A DNA stretch of 64,000 nucleotides from Edolisoma coerulescens (Eukaryota; Chordata; Aves; Passeriformes; Campephagidae): assembly GCA_013397115.1 (NCBI GenBank), contig VWZW01007071.1, positions 499,682 to 563,681 of the forward strand, written 5' to 3'. The position numbers and the translations under genes were made by a program. Within the stretch, counting starts at the first letter, position 1. Every line of letters begins with the position of its first letter. Positions 1-13,239 of the stretch are shown here, piece after piece. The notes under the pieces are model-generated. The model ran no database searches. It worked only from the letters and a program-made list of their open reading frames with translations, and was not told the DNA's origin.

Positions 1-2724
1 TGTTTATATTTGGCTGCTTAAGAAATAGGGGGTACTTGGGGTATGACTTTGGAGGTTAGGGTGTGACTTTCCAGTAGAGAAAAAGAGGTCAATCAGGTTG
101 GCCTTTATGCCCAAGTAGAACGTTTGCTGAAATAGATTTAGACTAAATCACTGTCAATTCATTCAGAGAATAATGTTCTTGCCTGAACATGTGGAGTTAT
201 TGGTTATTTCCATGATTTCTATTCCTTCACAGACAATCCTTTCTTCCCATCTTCAGATACGTGCAAGTAGCATCTCCAAACATCCATAACTATTTACATC
301 ATAGGCAGAAGACAGAATTCTGTTGAAGATTGTCTTCTCATTCTCATGCAGACAGTGGGGAAGAAATGTGAGAAGAGTGTGAGTAGAATGAAGTTTATAG
401 CTGGGCAGTTAAAACACATTTACATTTCTGATTGCTGAGAAAGTAGCCAGGTCCTTAAATACTGGTTGACTGAGTGTGAATAGGCCAAATATCACTTATT
501 TCTTAAATATCAATTAAAGAGCTACCTCAGTTAGGATTAGAATTAGCAGACCAGCAATGGAGAGAGCCTGGAGAGATTGTGTACAGAGTGTGCTGCTGAC
601 TTGGAGACAGTGCCTCTTGCCCATCCAGGATAGTGATCCATGTTCCTCACCAAGCATATCTGTGCTTGAAAATTTCGACCAGAGCTGGAATAGCAGCTGC
701 GCTGTCCAAAGCTCTAGGGTAAACAGGGCCTCGAATATGCTCATTGCCAAGTCATGCTTGGATTGCGGTGGTTAAATGCTCAAACACCATCTGCTTATAT
801 ACTTTTGCTGCCTTCCACAGAGCAACACCCCTGCTAACGTTTGCTTTCTGGTAGAGATGAAGCATGTTTGCCTGTTCTTCTCAGGTTGAACTAGAGCAAA
901 CACATCCATTTATTTTCCAGCACAAAGTTCCCTGCTTAAAATTTGAGGGGTTCTTTCCTCAATGGACCCTTCCCTTCCAGTGATCACATCCTGCCTTCCT
1001 CCAGCCTAACCTCATGCAGCAAGACGGAAAAAATGCAGTTGAATGGGAGGTGGGTTCTGAGCTGGGGCTCATGAAGAGCTGGGGATGAAACTAAACAGCA
1101 GGAAACACTGTGGGGAACATTACAGAGGTCAGGGATAACATATTAATTAAATCTGATAAATATGTTTCTCTTGGAAAAAAAAAAAGCATGGCAGTTTGTT
1201 GGTTGGGGATTTTTTCTGTTGTTGGTTGGTTTTTGGTTTTTTGTTGTTGGGGTTTTGTTTGTTTGATGGTTTGTTTTTTTGGTATTCTTTTTGTATGGTG
1301 TGTGGGGAGGTCTTGAAAATGGGAAATGTAGTTTACCTGACTATTTATTGCACAACTGAAGGCTATGGACAACAGTTGTACACTAGCAGGGGGTGGTCTG
1401 GGCTGGCTGGCAGGGCCCTTCCATTGCAAACATCACTAAAATTCTCATATCCTCAATGTGAATGAGTCCTTGCTATGGGGGAAGGGAATGCCACAGGAAA
1501 AAAAAGGGCGTAAGCAGCCAAAACCTCTCTAAATGGAATATTTGTTAGTTTTCCATGAGGCACTAGTGGGTTTTTAAGCTCTTCCAAGCTTTGAACAAAT
1601 TAAGACTGAGTGTAAAGTGTAGATATATTTATATTTGTTCCATCTCTTTTGGGTAAGTTGAGGATCTAGAGGAAGACTCATCAATTCAATGCATGTTCCA
1701 TTAGAAACTTCTTGGGATTAGATCAGGTTAATGAAAGGAATAAATAGGGCTTTGACATGTTGTTTGGTTTTACAGGACTGTATTGTTTTATGATGTTTTA
1801 TGAGAAGCACTTATATGACTCTTCAGGCGAGAGATTATTGCGCCTTTTATAAAAAGTAAAAGAAAACCCACTTCTGTTTCTTTTTCTCTCTGTTGCTAAG
1901 TAGGTGCTATGTTTGTTTGCAGTCGTCATTTCCCAGTAGAAATGCTATGTTCTGGAGCACTGCCTGGTAAGAAATGGCTTCAGAGCACAGATTTCACAAG
2001 CAAAAGTGGTGCTGTGGGAGGTACCCAAATCACGAACACCCAAGAAAATCTTGGAGTAAATACGTTGTCTTGGAGAGAAGATGAATGAGCACAGTCCCAG
2101 ATGGGTACGCCCAAAGTCCAAAAAAGCCCCCTTGGGCTCCATTCTGAAATATTGGTCTTGTAACATTTTCTATTTCTTTAGAACTCTAATATCTCAACAA
2201 ACAGTTGAAAACATTATTCTGACACCAAACCTCTGGCTGTGCAGAGAACATCTGAGGTGATGTCAGTGTTCAATTTGAATAGGTTAAGCTCAAGCTCTGA
2301 AAGTTTCTAACACCTACATTCAGAGCTGGTCCTTTAGTCTTTCAGCATCCTGGTTTAAATGGAACAGTTGATCTTTTGATTTGCTTTAAGGGTTTGGAGC
2401 TTGTCATGCCAAATCAACAGGGAGTACTTGTTAAGCTGCTTTGTCTCTGACTTCACACCATTCTGTATGGGTCTTAATCTTTTCTGTAGGATTTTAAACA
2501 AAAACACAGTAAAAGTGTAAAACTGCATCCTAAGCTCCATCCTCTCTTGCTGCTTTACTCTCCAGCTCAGCTGCTACATCCCAGTTTTCATATAGAGTGA
2601 CATCATTATTATAGATAGTGTCATTTCCACTTTTAATATCCTCTCCCTTCCCCTATGATGACAATCCCTAAGCACTTGGTTTAACTTTCTAACCCTTCCA
2701 GCACTATGGAGCTGCACAGCAGTT
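1..2724. other. Intron, nothing recognised except low complexity
   Basis: Unique AT-rich DNA. The only structure seen is the A11 and T/G-rich tract at 1175-1312. Short open frames (to 112 codons) cross that tract and look like chance. Confidence 0.6.
1175..1312. repeat. A11 run and T/G-rich low-complexity tract
   Basis: A11 at 1175-1185, then from about 1195 the + strand is nearly all T and G with GGTTGG, GTTGTTGG and GGTTTT words. The G runs are mostly doublets, so any quadruplex would be weak. Confidence 0.8.
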
Positions 2725-2830
2725 ACTGTCCCCTTGCAGATGGGAGGCAGAGCTAAAGAAACAAAGCGGTGTGCTCAGATTCACACACAGCTTGGGGGAT
2801 GCACAGACTTGAACAGAGTCCTTTTGTAAC
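2725..2830 (-). mobile_element. MIR/CORE-SINE-like remnant
   Basis: The order CTTGCAGATGGGAGGCAGAG, AGAAACAAAG, TCACACACAGCTTG and ACTTGAACAGAGTC parallels the complement of MIR-type SINEs (CAGATGAGGAAACTGAGGC, AGAGAGG, TCACACAGC, GATTCGAACC). It is heavily diverged. The call rests on remembered consensus. Confidence 0.5.
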
Positions 2831-5800
2831 CTTGGCTTTGCAGACGGCTCTAGGTTGTACTTGCCGACTGTCACTGGTTTTGTGATATGGACAAATGTCT
2901 GTTAGACCAGTGTGACCCACTTATGCATGTAACCTAATGAAGCTTTGAGTACAGACCTTTCCTCAGAGGCAAAAGGCCAATGCACTCACCTATGAAGTCT
3001 CTTCTCATTCACCTTTAATATTTTGGTGTTAATGGATCATGCTAAAAAGGATTAGCCATTTCAATTTACATTCTGCTGCTTTCTGCATTTAACATTCTCG
3101 CTGTAAGTGATGAATTATTGACTATTTAAATGTGACTACAAACAGTCTGAAAGAGAAGGTCTGCTTTACCATTTGTAATGCTGAATTCATCTGGCACAGG
3201 TGAAGGTGTTCCTTTCTCTTTTTAGTTACCCATCGGTGGCCTGCCTTCCTGGCTTTCACCTGCTGTCTCAGTACCCCAGGCTGGTGTATGTCTGGTGTTT
3301 AACAGCCCAAGAAGAGGCCCCAGGGTTAAATATTGTTAAGCATGTGAGATTTAACCTATATTATTGATATTGGGTTCAGACCAAAGTGTCTGCAAAGTGG
3401 CTTAAAAGGAAGAGTTCATTATAGAATAAAGCACTTTGGCAGAAGACCAAATCCACATGCCCTTAAAATTGCTCTTGATTCCCCCCTTCATATTTAAATG
3501 TACATAATTACAGAATCGGCCACTGTTCAGAAACCAAGATCTGTCCTTTGAAAACAACTCAGAAGAGATCTAGGAGCACGATGGAATACCATTACTTAGG
3601 ACTTGAAGCACAGTCTCCTGAACAGCTGTAGCAATGCAGTGAGGCTGAGAGATCAGTGTTTTTCTGGGCCTGAAATAGTTTTATTGTGGCACAGAGTATA
3701 CCTATGAAAGCAAAAGTGGGTGCAGAGGCTTCGGGAAACAGTTTTTGCAGACCGCAGAGAGGTTTCAGATTCCCCCATATGAAATGAAAGATTCATCTTT
3801 ACCTTGCTCCCTGCAAATCTCCTGCATGTCAGCTGCTTCCTGCAGGTCAGCTGTCCTTGGCCACCTCAGAGCTTAGAAGCGAATTATGTAACTCCAACGT
3901 GGAAATAAGATACTTGTTTCTACCCTTGTGTGTTGGATTTTTTTGGGGTGGGAAGGGAACCAAAAACCTGGCATTGGTTTTTAGGTTACTCATTCTGGGG
4001 AAAAGTAGGACTTCCTGATAAATGTCCAGTTCTTACTTGTAGATGTTAATGATGGAAGAACTTGGAAGTCTTCTTTTGTTGCAGATATGTACTGTGTCTA
4101 ACACGTTATAGACAGTTTTTTTAACTTTGACATGGATAGTAGGTCTGTGGCATCTTTCTTCAGCTGGAGATGGGCAGAGAAGAGGGACAGCCTTTCAAGC
4201 AATCAGACTGAGAAAGCCCTAAACTCTTTTATATCAAGACACTTTATTTTTTTTTTTTCCTTTTCAGTTCTACTTCCACAATTGCTCTGTAGGCCCTGCA
4301 CCATGAGGGACTGTCCGTATCTGGAAAGCAGCCACCAAGGGGAAACCAGTGAAACTCCAACTCACATGTAAAAACTGATGTGCTTCTATAAACTAGGCTG
4401 TAGAAACCCCCCAGATAAAAGTGAGAGGCAGGCATGTGTTGGTGGTGTAGGCAAGATTTTACCCTTCCATGTATCTAGCCACTTTAAAATAAAACAACTT
4501 TCCCAGAGCAGTGAGTCAGAAGAGTACGAAACAGGCAGGTATTTGGTGAACTCTAAACAAACTCAGCCTTGTCTGATCTCTTCTTCACACGTCAGCGTGA
4601 GAAACACAAACTCCTGGTCAGAGGAGAAGGTGGCGTCAGCACAACCGTACCCCATCAGATGGCTGAGTATGACCTAGCAGTTGGCACCGAGCATGGAATT
4701 TCTGGCTCCTCTTTCTGTCGTAGTTATGATATGAATCTTCCATCAGCTATGGGGAGTTTTTCAACTTTTTTTATTTATTAAAAGGGAATACTTTAGTGCT
4801 AAGTATTACCTTTTGGTAAAATATTGCGTATCCGTGTTTCTCCATGAATTTCTGTGCCTGGAGTGTCTTGCATAAAAATTCACAGGCATGCAATATTACA
4901 TGGTACTGTTAATAATATTTATGCAGATTTGTTCAGGGCCTTTTGTAAAGGAGAACAATACACTTAGAGCTTCTCTCATGTGCTTAAAAACCTGATATAG
5001 GAAGTTAGAAAAGTGTTGACAGAGTTTGAAACAACTCTATTCCATCTCTGGCAAGGTTTAGTTTAAGTTAAAGAAATTATCTCCAGTGAAGGCTAATGAT
5101 GTTTCTTTAAACTCACTGCAATCAGGTGTTCTATACACAACAAAATATAGGCCAGTATTTGAGAAAATGCACTTTTATGTTCACATTTCATTAATGTTTT
5201 AACCTATCATTTTGAAGTAATGGTGCACCACCTGAAAACAGTGGACCTATTGTGCTAGTTACTAAACAAAATGAATTCTGAAATATTGGTAAACAGAAGA
5301 GACAGTGAAGAACTAGTCAGAGACATTGCCCAAAGTGTAAAGTGGTGTGGGAGTGCTTATTGAAACAGATAAATAGCAGAAACTGCTCCCATTGCTGCAT
5401 GTTTGTGTTTAGTCCCAACTGTAACAAGCAGCAGTTAGAACGAAAGTGAGAATTGTCTACGTGAATGCACTTTTTTCCAAGAAGAAGAATTGGACCTTCT
5501 GGAGGAGGGACAATATAAATGTCAAGAGACATGCTGAAAGAAATGACTCAGTTGAGCAAATTTCCCTTTATTTTCTTTTTTTTGTTTGGTTTTTTTTTTG
5601 GTTATTTAATGTATGTTCTTTTGGTAATCGAGGTCTTATTTTAAGAATTTTTACAGCTGTGAGAAAGGGGAAATGACAGACCTTCAAATCGTTTTGGGCC
5701 TTTCAGACTATGAAGCATGATTTCTTAGCATATGGCTAGAGGAAGAGGATCTGAATGTGCTCTGGAAAATAATTTTCCACAAGCAATTGCCAACTCTGCA

Positions 5801-8800
5801 AAAGAATTTCCTGAACAGAGACTGAAAAGACTCTTCTGATTCCACTCAGGGTGTTCTCTTTAATGGAAATGTCTAACTTGCTGCAGTAAACCTTGAAGTC
5901 CCCATGAAAAATTCATGGAGGAGAGAAAAAAAGCTGAAGGACTTGCCTAGTGCTTCAGGAAGAGGTTGGCACTGAGGCTAGGTGACATGAGAAGTCCTGC
6001 GGCTCTGCCAGGTGGTGCCCTGGAAATAGCGAGGAGTCCAATTCCTGTCATACTCATGAGCACTGCTGAGCTGGGAGAGAAGTACTGCAGATGAACCCAA
6101 CCACACTTTGTAATTTAACTGCCCTCCCTCTCTTGTAGCCTTGCTTTCTGTGTTGGGGAAGTCCAGCCAAGGGTAGAACTCTGGCAGTGGATGTGAATAG
6201 CCTCTTCTCCATTTGGAAGGAATAGGTACAAAAGTAGTTGTTAGCCTCCAACCACATAGAGTCCTCATGCCTGGGAAAGAAAACTGTCTTGCTTCTCTTC
6301 CGGACAAAATCTCTGTTCTGGATTCAGTTCAGTTCATTCAGTGTGAACTTAGTGTGAATTGAATTCCGTTCATTCAGTGTGAATCCAACTCAGATGATTT
6401 GACTCTTGGTGTAAGTGAATGGAAGAGAGACCTTTCTAGTGTGGAATATGACAGGCAGTCGTTGAATTTGGCTGCTCTTTTCCTTATGAGGAGTGACTAC
6501 AACTTGTTCTTTTTCTGAGAGGTGGAGTCTTGAAAGCAAACTAATGATGCTTCAAGGTCCACTGGGTAATGGCAGGCAAATGGCAATAAGGCAATAAAAT
6601 TGCTGGAGTAGCAATTTGAGCAGGATGACCCTTGTGATAAGGAATTTGCCTATAAAATTAAACCTAAGTAAAATAAACATAATTTTCAGAGGAGGTGCGG
6701 AGTGAGATTTGAAAATAAGTTTAAAATAAGTAAAATATTTGCATTCCATCTTCATTTATGGGCAGTTGTAGGGGCTCTGTAGGGTTTGTTTGGCAACAAC
6801 ATGGTTGGTGTGGACAAGGACATCCCGAAGCAGAAGGAGAAAAGTTTCCTATGTGGTGTTATGGCACACAAGAAGCTAAGAATGTCCCAGAGGTCCGGTG
6901 ATTGACATCATCAAATGCACTTACTGTTCTGAAGCTCTTGTCTGTCTCAGGCCTGTTTGGCATCAGAGGCAAAGGTCAGAGAGAAATTAATCTGCTGTAA
7001 ATGAAACTAAATGGATTTCAGGGTGCTGTTTTTGACAAGAGTAAGTGGTGGAAGACTTCAGCATGCAAAAGGCTGCAATTTAGACCTTGCTGGTGAACTG
7101 GGTCATTCATCTTTCCCATGTAAAGTGAGGTGAACCTAATTTTTCCAACAAAATAAGGATAACAAGCAAGATGGGTGTTTTTATTAGTTTAACCCCAGGG
7201 CAGCTACTATCTAAATAACTAACTATTAATGTGCCTCTCCTGCCCCCTATCAAAAGGAATAAAAAGAATAATGCTCATGCGAAATAAAAAATAGTTAATT
7301 GTAGTCATTCTAGATATCTCAGCTCTAGCTGAACCCCTGGTAATATGTTCTTTTTTCTCTAAAATTATTGATGCTTGAGTGGCAATTATGTCTGATGGAT
7401 ACTCTGGATCAGTTCTGGGTGACAAAAAATTCTGATCCTGCTCCCATATGGGTGATTTTGGGTGAGGAAATGTTTCTGTCATAGCCCTGTGGGACTTGGT
7501 GCAGGGGTCCCTCAACTCTTTGGTCACTGACTGAAGTCATATCCTGCTTGGTTCAGTCCTCTTGGAGTTCTGAGTGCTTCTTATTCACTCTCTCCCTCTT
7601 CAGTATTTTATTTAGTCCTCTGAAAAGCAATTAAGACACATTGGTTTAAGAAAAAGCTTTGTGTTCAACCTATCTGAATGTGGTCCCAGGTATGCATGTG
7701 CCTCTTAGCACGAAGAAGTACTGATTCTGGTTGAGATTCCTGGGTATTAGAATGTATAAGTAATCTCCTCTTGAAATGAAGTGAAATAAATGGGTGTACT
7801 CGTAGGGGAGCTAGCTTTCTAATGAGAAACTTTTAATGATCCCAGCTTCTGAGGCGTCTGAGCCAAAATGTGTGTGTATATAAATGAATGTATATCTCAG
7901 TGCTCAGATCCTCGAGAGATGGATGCTTTGGGAGAAGATAAAGTAGCCAGAGAGGTATGAGTAAATGTCTCACCAGTGCCTATCAATAGGCAGCGACTGC
8001 TGCTGACATGCTGCGTCTCAGTGGGCAAACTGCAAGGGCTTTAAGTAAAAACAATTATTGAATGTATGATGTCTAAGTCTATTAGTTGTATACTATTATT
8101 GACTGACGTTAGATTAAAAAGCATGTCCTTATTACTCCCTCCTGTCATTAACTTGCCAGAAAAGGTCAGTCAAGAAGTATATTATTACTGAATTGTAGAC
8201 TCACACATTTGTAGCTGCAACAGGAATAAAGCCATGGAGGACTAGAGCCAAACTTTGGTCAGGCCCAGAGCCTAGTTTTGTTCTCACTCCCCACACTCTA
8301 TAACAAGGCCAACTGCTCCCCATCCAGATAATCTGTCGCTTTGCCTATACTCTGTGCTGAAAACAAGCGGATTTGTCTTACTGTTGCTTTTCCCCAAATG
8401 CCTCAGGGTACCTCTGCACTGTGCAAGGAGCCTGGATCTAAGCCTGCATCCAAGTTCCAACCTGCTGGCCATGGATGCAAGGCATGTGCAAGCTCACGGT
8501 GGGCTTGATCTAAGGGAGAGAGGGAAAAGAGAGGGAATAAAGTCTTTGTGCTCAAAGTGTATATTTATCTGCATCATGGAGGGACCAGTCTGCTGTGTTC
8601 AGCCTCTCTTTCTGTTATTTAATGTTTCCTGCAGCCATGGTGGTTGATCCACCCCAAAGAGTGGAGAAGATGCTGCCAAATCCTTCCTGAAAGAGCCCGA
8701 CATCTGCTGCTGCAAAGCAGATGGGATCTGTAAGCAACCTGTCCTAAATTAACTCTCTGTCAGTAGACATCAGGATTCAAAGCCTCAAGCCAGAACATGG

Positions 8801-10599
8801 AAGGGTGGAGAATGGGCAGGAAAGGAATTGGCCATCAACCTTTTTGCTGACCTAAGCTCTATAAAGGCAAATACATAGTTTCAGTGACAGAGCATCCTTG
8901 TACCTTCTCTGATTTCAGCACTAGTTGGTCTGAAATGCCTGAACTTAAAGTGCGTGAACTCCTTTCTCAGAAATAGTATTGAGCTAAATAGAATGCCCCT
9001 TTGCAGTGACTTCAGTATTTTGGAAGTCTTTACTTGGTGTTTGGTGTCATTGACATAAAATTGCAAGATTGGGGGTGGATTGGACTCCACTTATTCCTTC
9101 CAGATATTTCTTACAATGGTCCTTCAGCTGCTCAAAACTTAACATTAAGATTTCAGAACAAATCGAGTTCAGAGGTGAAAATGGAAATTATTCTTTGTCC
9201 ACAATGTGGACTTAGAGATGCAGCAGTAGGTTACTGACACAGACAGAGAAAAAACTTGCACAAAAATGAAGCTTTGTTTTGAGATTTTTTGGTCCCTTTG
9301 TGTCCTTCCTTGGACAGAAAGATTCAACACAGTCTTTTGATTCAGAAAAAAGCTCCTTACAGACATCAAATTTGTGACCTTTCTTTCAGGAATAATGTCA
9401 TTGTTTTGGCCTTGCACCTTCTTCCCTCTCTTTCCCTATTCCCAAGTAACCTTCTTGAAATCATCTGGGTTAGTGTATGTTTTTATTCTTGGACTCTTGC
9501 ATGCCTAAGGGAATTGAGTCACAAATGACTTGTGTTCACAAAATTGGTGGAATAAAGCCCAAGCTTTAAAGATGCAGCTTGGCAGCTTTTAAAAGGGCAT
9601 AAGTAAAGGCATAAAATATTGGGTGAAGTTTCCAGAGTGATTTGAGAAAGCGATTCCTTAGTGAGTTTAGAGAATTTAAAGAAGATTCTGACATTCATTT
9701 TTTGTCTCATAAAGATACAGAACGATGAGCCATTACACATACATTTAAGCATCTTTAAGTGTGCTTCAGAATATATGTTATTCTGTTCCTGCAAGAATGG
9801 GGAGGGTGTGTGTGTGATTCCAGAACAGGCTCATCTTTAAAGTAAAACTCGAGAATGTCATGCGGCAGAAGTAAGAGGGAGTTAGGAAAAGAGTTTGACA
9901 TTGTAGTGGGAGGGAAGGAAGGAGCTGTTTGCTCTTTGTGGAGGAGTTCAAAGGTTCAAGAACTGCTTAGGCATTTGGAAATATCAGTCCTGTTCCACAG
10001 ACCAAAATCAGGGAGACATGGTTAATCTGTTGACTGAGAGTGAGCTGGAGGACAGGTTTTACAGAGGAACTCCTTCCTGTTTCTTAACATGTAAAAGCAA
10101 AGCAAGAGGGACAAGGTGTGCAGAGATTAATGTTTGCTACAGGATCATTCTGACTCCTTTACATCCATCCTACTCTCTGTGCTTCTCTCCAACGTATCCG
10201 TATCTCTTTAGGTCTCAAATCTTCTCTTCCTGGCAACTTCAGAAAAAGTTAAGTTTTTGAAGCTAATCTTAAGGATTTTTGTCTCTTTTAAATATCCTAT
10301 CTCTAGTCTGCTGTGTTTCAGAAGTGTCACACCAAATCCTGAAGTGAAGAGTGAGAACACCAAGCTCTGCATAATGCAGGTGCCCAGGAGAGCAGTAGGC
10401 AGGCTGGTTGCTATAACAGCTTGTAGCTGTAGAACATCTTCCATTTCAGAAAAGATCCCAAATCTCTTTATGGACTCAGTTGAGAGAAGGTAAAATGCAC
10501 TACGGACAAGTTGGGAAAAGCTGAAAGAGGCAAAATACTGGGTTTTACTTGGTATCTAGGATAAACAGTCCTGACCTACTAAGTACTCCGTATGCATAG
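2831..10599. other. Intron, mostly featureless
   Basis: Unique sequence with a T12 run (4247-4258) and the 16-bp direct repeat at 6332-6383. No clear transposon, RNA gene or exon was seen on either strand. Confidence 0.55.
6332..6383. repeat. 16-bp direct repeat
   Basis: GTTCATTCAGTGTGAA occurs at 6332-6347 and again at 6368-6383, with a further partial AGTGTGAA at 6351-6358. Probably a small local duplication. Confidence 0.85.
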
Positions 10600-10690
10600 A
10601 TGAGAAAGGTAGTCAGAGTCCTTCTCCTCTTTTCCAGACATTCTTCCAACATTTGTGAAATGGGGATAGCAACTTCTCTCTTCTCAGTGG
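10600..10690 (+). mobile_element. Possible MIR-like remnant
   Basis: TTTGTGAAATGGGGATAGCA, preceded by a pyrimidine-rich stretch, resembles the TCTGTAAAATGGGGATAAT core of MIR/CORE-SINEs. Only this short core is convincing. Confidence 0.3.
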
Positions 10691-12029
10691 CACTGGTGCA
10701 GAAGAGGGATCATGCAACATGGCTAGAAAACTTTGTCTTAGGAAGTTTAATACACTGTACTCATCAGCTATTTCTGTATAGAGGACAGTTACGTTAGGTG
10801 GAGGCTGAGATGAGACCTGACACCCTGGACTGTGCCTGTTCAGCCTGGTTTTCTTTTGGAAATGATAGACATGGGGAGGTTTGCCCCCGTGGCTTTAATA
10901 GCCATGATTGAAGTGATCTAATTTGAGAAACATGGATGGGAAATGTTGTTGGAGTGGTCAGCCATAAACTCACTGTGAATTGTGTAGTGAGTCTATGACA
11001 CCCTTAAGATCTCTCAAGACCCCAGAGGTACTTGCTCTATATTCTTATCAGAAAATAATTTCCCTTGCAGTGTGAAACTGCTTTGCATATCAACACTGAT
11101 CTTTCTTGGGAACTTTATCAGTTATCTTAAGGAAAAAATAATGGGTAATATGAAGACTGCTTTTGGGGTAATCGTGGGACAGCTTTGACTTTGCAGAAGT
11201 GTAGCATGAGGCTTTTTTATTGAAAAAGGAGGAGTGGTTATATTCTAAATCTTCTTCACCTGCCACCCTAATATTTAATAGGATTCAGACTGAGGCAATT
11301 TATATTGCACTATGATTCCAAAATGTAGATTCCTTTTTTTTTTTTTCCTGGAGGTTTCTAGGAAAGGATTGGACAAAAAACGGCTTTACGTATGCTGTGC
11401 ATTTTGGTAGCTGGTTGGATGAGCTGACCTCGCAGGCTCCATTTCATAGTAATTGGTGTGAATTGACAGTTCTGTGATTCACCTGAAACTGCTAGGTAGC
11501 CAAGAGTGCTGCTCTCAGTTTTCAGAGTTGAACAGAAAATATGGTTTGCATGACTAATATCCTTATCTAGATGTGTTACCTTTTGCAACAAAACTTACAA
11601 ATGCATGGACTGATTTTTATTAAATATCAAAATGGTTTCCTGTGTACATGTTTATTTATCAAAATAATGGACTTCTTTGCCCAAGTTTCCAATGGAAATA
11701 ATCTTTCCTCTCTTCCCCCACTTTTATTTTAATGACAAATGTCTAAGTTCCTCATTTCCCACCATCTATAAAGATTTCTAGGGGCTTTTTTCTTCTTCTT
11801 TTTCCCTTTCCTCTTTTTTTCTTGCATTTTCAGTAGTAGATGTTCCCTTTCAATATAAGTTGAAATGTATGATCTTTGGAAAAAAGGAAGCCAGGCCTGT
11901 TTGAGAATCGGGTGGTCTCTCAGATGCCTGGTAAACCACTGCACTGCAGAGGAGGATTTAGGTTGACAGGATGCAGCCTGGAACACAGGACTGGGGGGAA
12001 ATCCTGGCTCATCAGGATCCATTCCCTAC
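10691..12029. other. Intron, mostly featureless
   Basis: Holds T13 (11334-11346) and a pyrimidine-rich stretch near 11785-11830 (TTTCTTCTTCTTTTTCCC type). No gene signal was seen. Confidence 0.55.
11334..11346. repeat. T13 homopolymer
   Basis: Run of 13 T between GATTCC and CCTGG. Confidence 0.9.
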
Positions 12030-12570
12030 TACTGCAGACAACCACATCACATAATCCCTTTCATAAGTTTATCGAGCCTCATCTTTAAACTAATTAGGTC
12101 GTTTGCTCTCACTATCCTTGTTGGAAAGCAGTTCCAGAGCATCGCTCCTCTGATGGTTAGAAACCTTTTTCTAATTCCCAAATCAAATTTATTCATGGTC
12201 AATTTATACTTATTTGTCCTTGTGCAACATTGTCCTTTATTTTAAATGCTTCTTTTCTCCTTGATATTTACTGAGGGGATGTAGCTAGCAATCCTATCTA
12301 TGTGGAGTTTTTTTCCATTTTGCCAGCCAGACAGAGCAAGCTCTTATTTCTTGCATAATACAGGAATTTGGTAATATCTCTCTGGCTCCAGGTTTTGTAT
12401 TCCACCTCCTGGAATACAGGTGTGGGGAGTGGTACCCCCTCTTCATGCTGAGCCTTTCCAATAGCCTTGTTAATGACAATGGTACCCTTTTCCCTGATTT
12501 TTTAACATCCTTCTTGGCACATGCTTTGTTTTTTACTACTGGAAACAGCACTAGAGCAACACACTGAGAT
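12030..12570 (-). mobile_element. Old CR1 LINE fragment (non-chicken-like subfamily)
   Basis: The + strand text reads as the complement of an older CR1 type that is common in turtles and crocodilians: TCATCTTTAAACTAATTAGG, then CTCCTCTGATGGTTAGAAAC, TTATTCATGGTCAATTTATA and TTGTCCTTGTGCAACATTG. Further right come parallels to the CR1 segments for valid 'contract'-type residues and the 'ATACAGGTGTGG' and 'CCTTGTTAATGACAATGGTA' stretches. It is strongly diverged and has no usable frame. Boundaries are approximate. Confidence 0.75.
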
Positions 12571-12957
12571 TAAGACACTACCCTTTCATTTTTGCACCTG
12601 AAGAAAGGGACGTAATCATACCTCAGGCAAACAGTTTGGAACAGGGACACCCCTAGGTGTGCATTTCAAAGTGTCACAACACGTCCTGTCACACGAAGCT
12701 CACTGGATGACCACCACCTTTCCAAGCAGTCTCCACATTTGCAAAGACCTATGCATGAATCTTGAATGCTGACCAAAACCAGGACAAACAGCAGCTGCAA
12801 GCAGCTCTGTCTTTGCCCTTCCAATCACAAAGTGATATACAGTACAAAACCGTGAGTAAGGGGAAAGACCAGCACCATGCAGTCCTTCCTGGTGCATGAC
12901 GTGAGTGGCAAGTAAAGCCTTCACAAGTGGAGTTCTTCTGGGGACACAAAGTTCCAT

Positions 12958-13130
12958 GAGTTTGCAGGAATCATAGCCAAAGGGGCAGTGATATGGCTGC
13001 AGGGCATCCGCTCAAAAACTGTGAAAGTCTTAGACATGGAAATGCAGAGTGGATGAAAGACTTTGTGGACACCTGGCTGTACTCCACGGAGGGCAAAGAC
13101 AAGAAGCAGAGTAACACAGCCATTAGCTAG
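12958..13130 (+). pseudogene. Coding-like patch, possible retrocopy remnant (unidentified)
   Basis: One frame (12958-13056) reads EFAGIIAKGAVIWLQGIRS before a stop. An overlapping shifted frame (13038-13130) reads GNAEWMKDFVDTWLYSTEG, then KDKKQ and a stop at 13128. Both have a natural amino-acid mix and sit side by side as if one frameshift had split a gene. I cannot name the protein. It could be a decayed processed pseudogene or chance. Confidence 0.2.
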
Positions 13131-13205
13131 TCCAGCATGTCAGCAGGTTGTCACTGAGGAGGGTTTTTCAGCAGTTGGACAGACCTGACCATGAGTCATC
13201 AAAAG

Positions 13206-13239
13206 TCGTGTTAACACACTGCGACGTTAAATCGCGCGA
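13206..13239. promoter_or_regulatory. Isolated CpG cluster with palindromic TCGCGCGA
   Basis: Six CpGs fall within 34 bp (GTCGTG, then GCGACGTTAAATCGCGCGAG) in an otherwise CpG-poor intron. The 8-bp TCGCGCGA (13232-13239) is its own complement. It may be a methylation-spared factor site or a relic. No promoter or reading frame is evident. Confidence 0.3.

Noticed and set aside
7090..7160. Possible SINE trace (CATCTTTCCCATGTAAAGTG)
   Set aside because: The match is too short and lacks the flanking segments.
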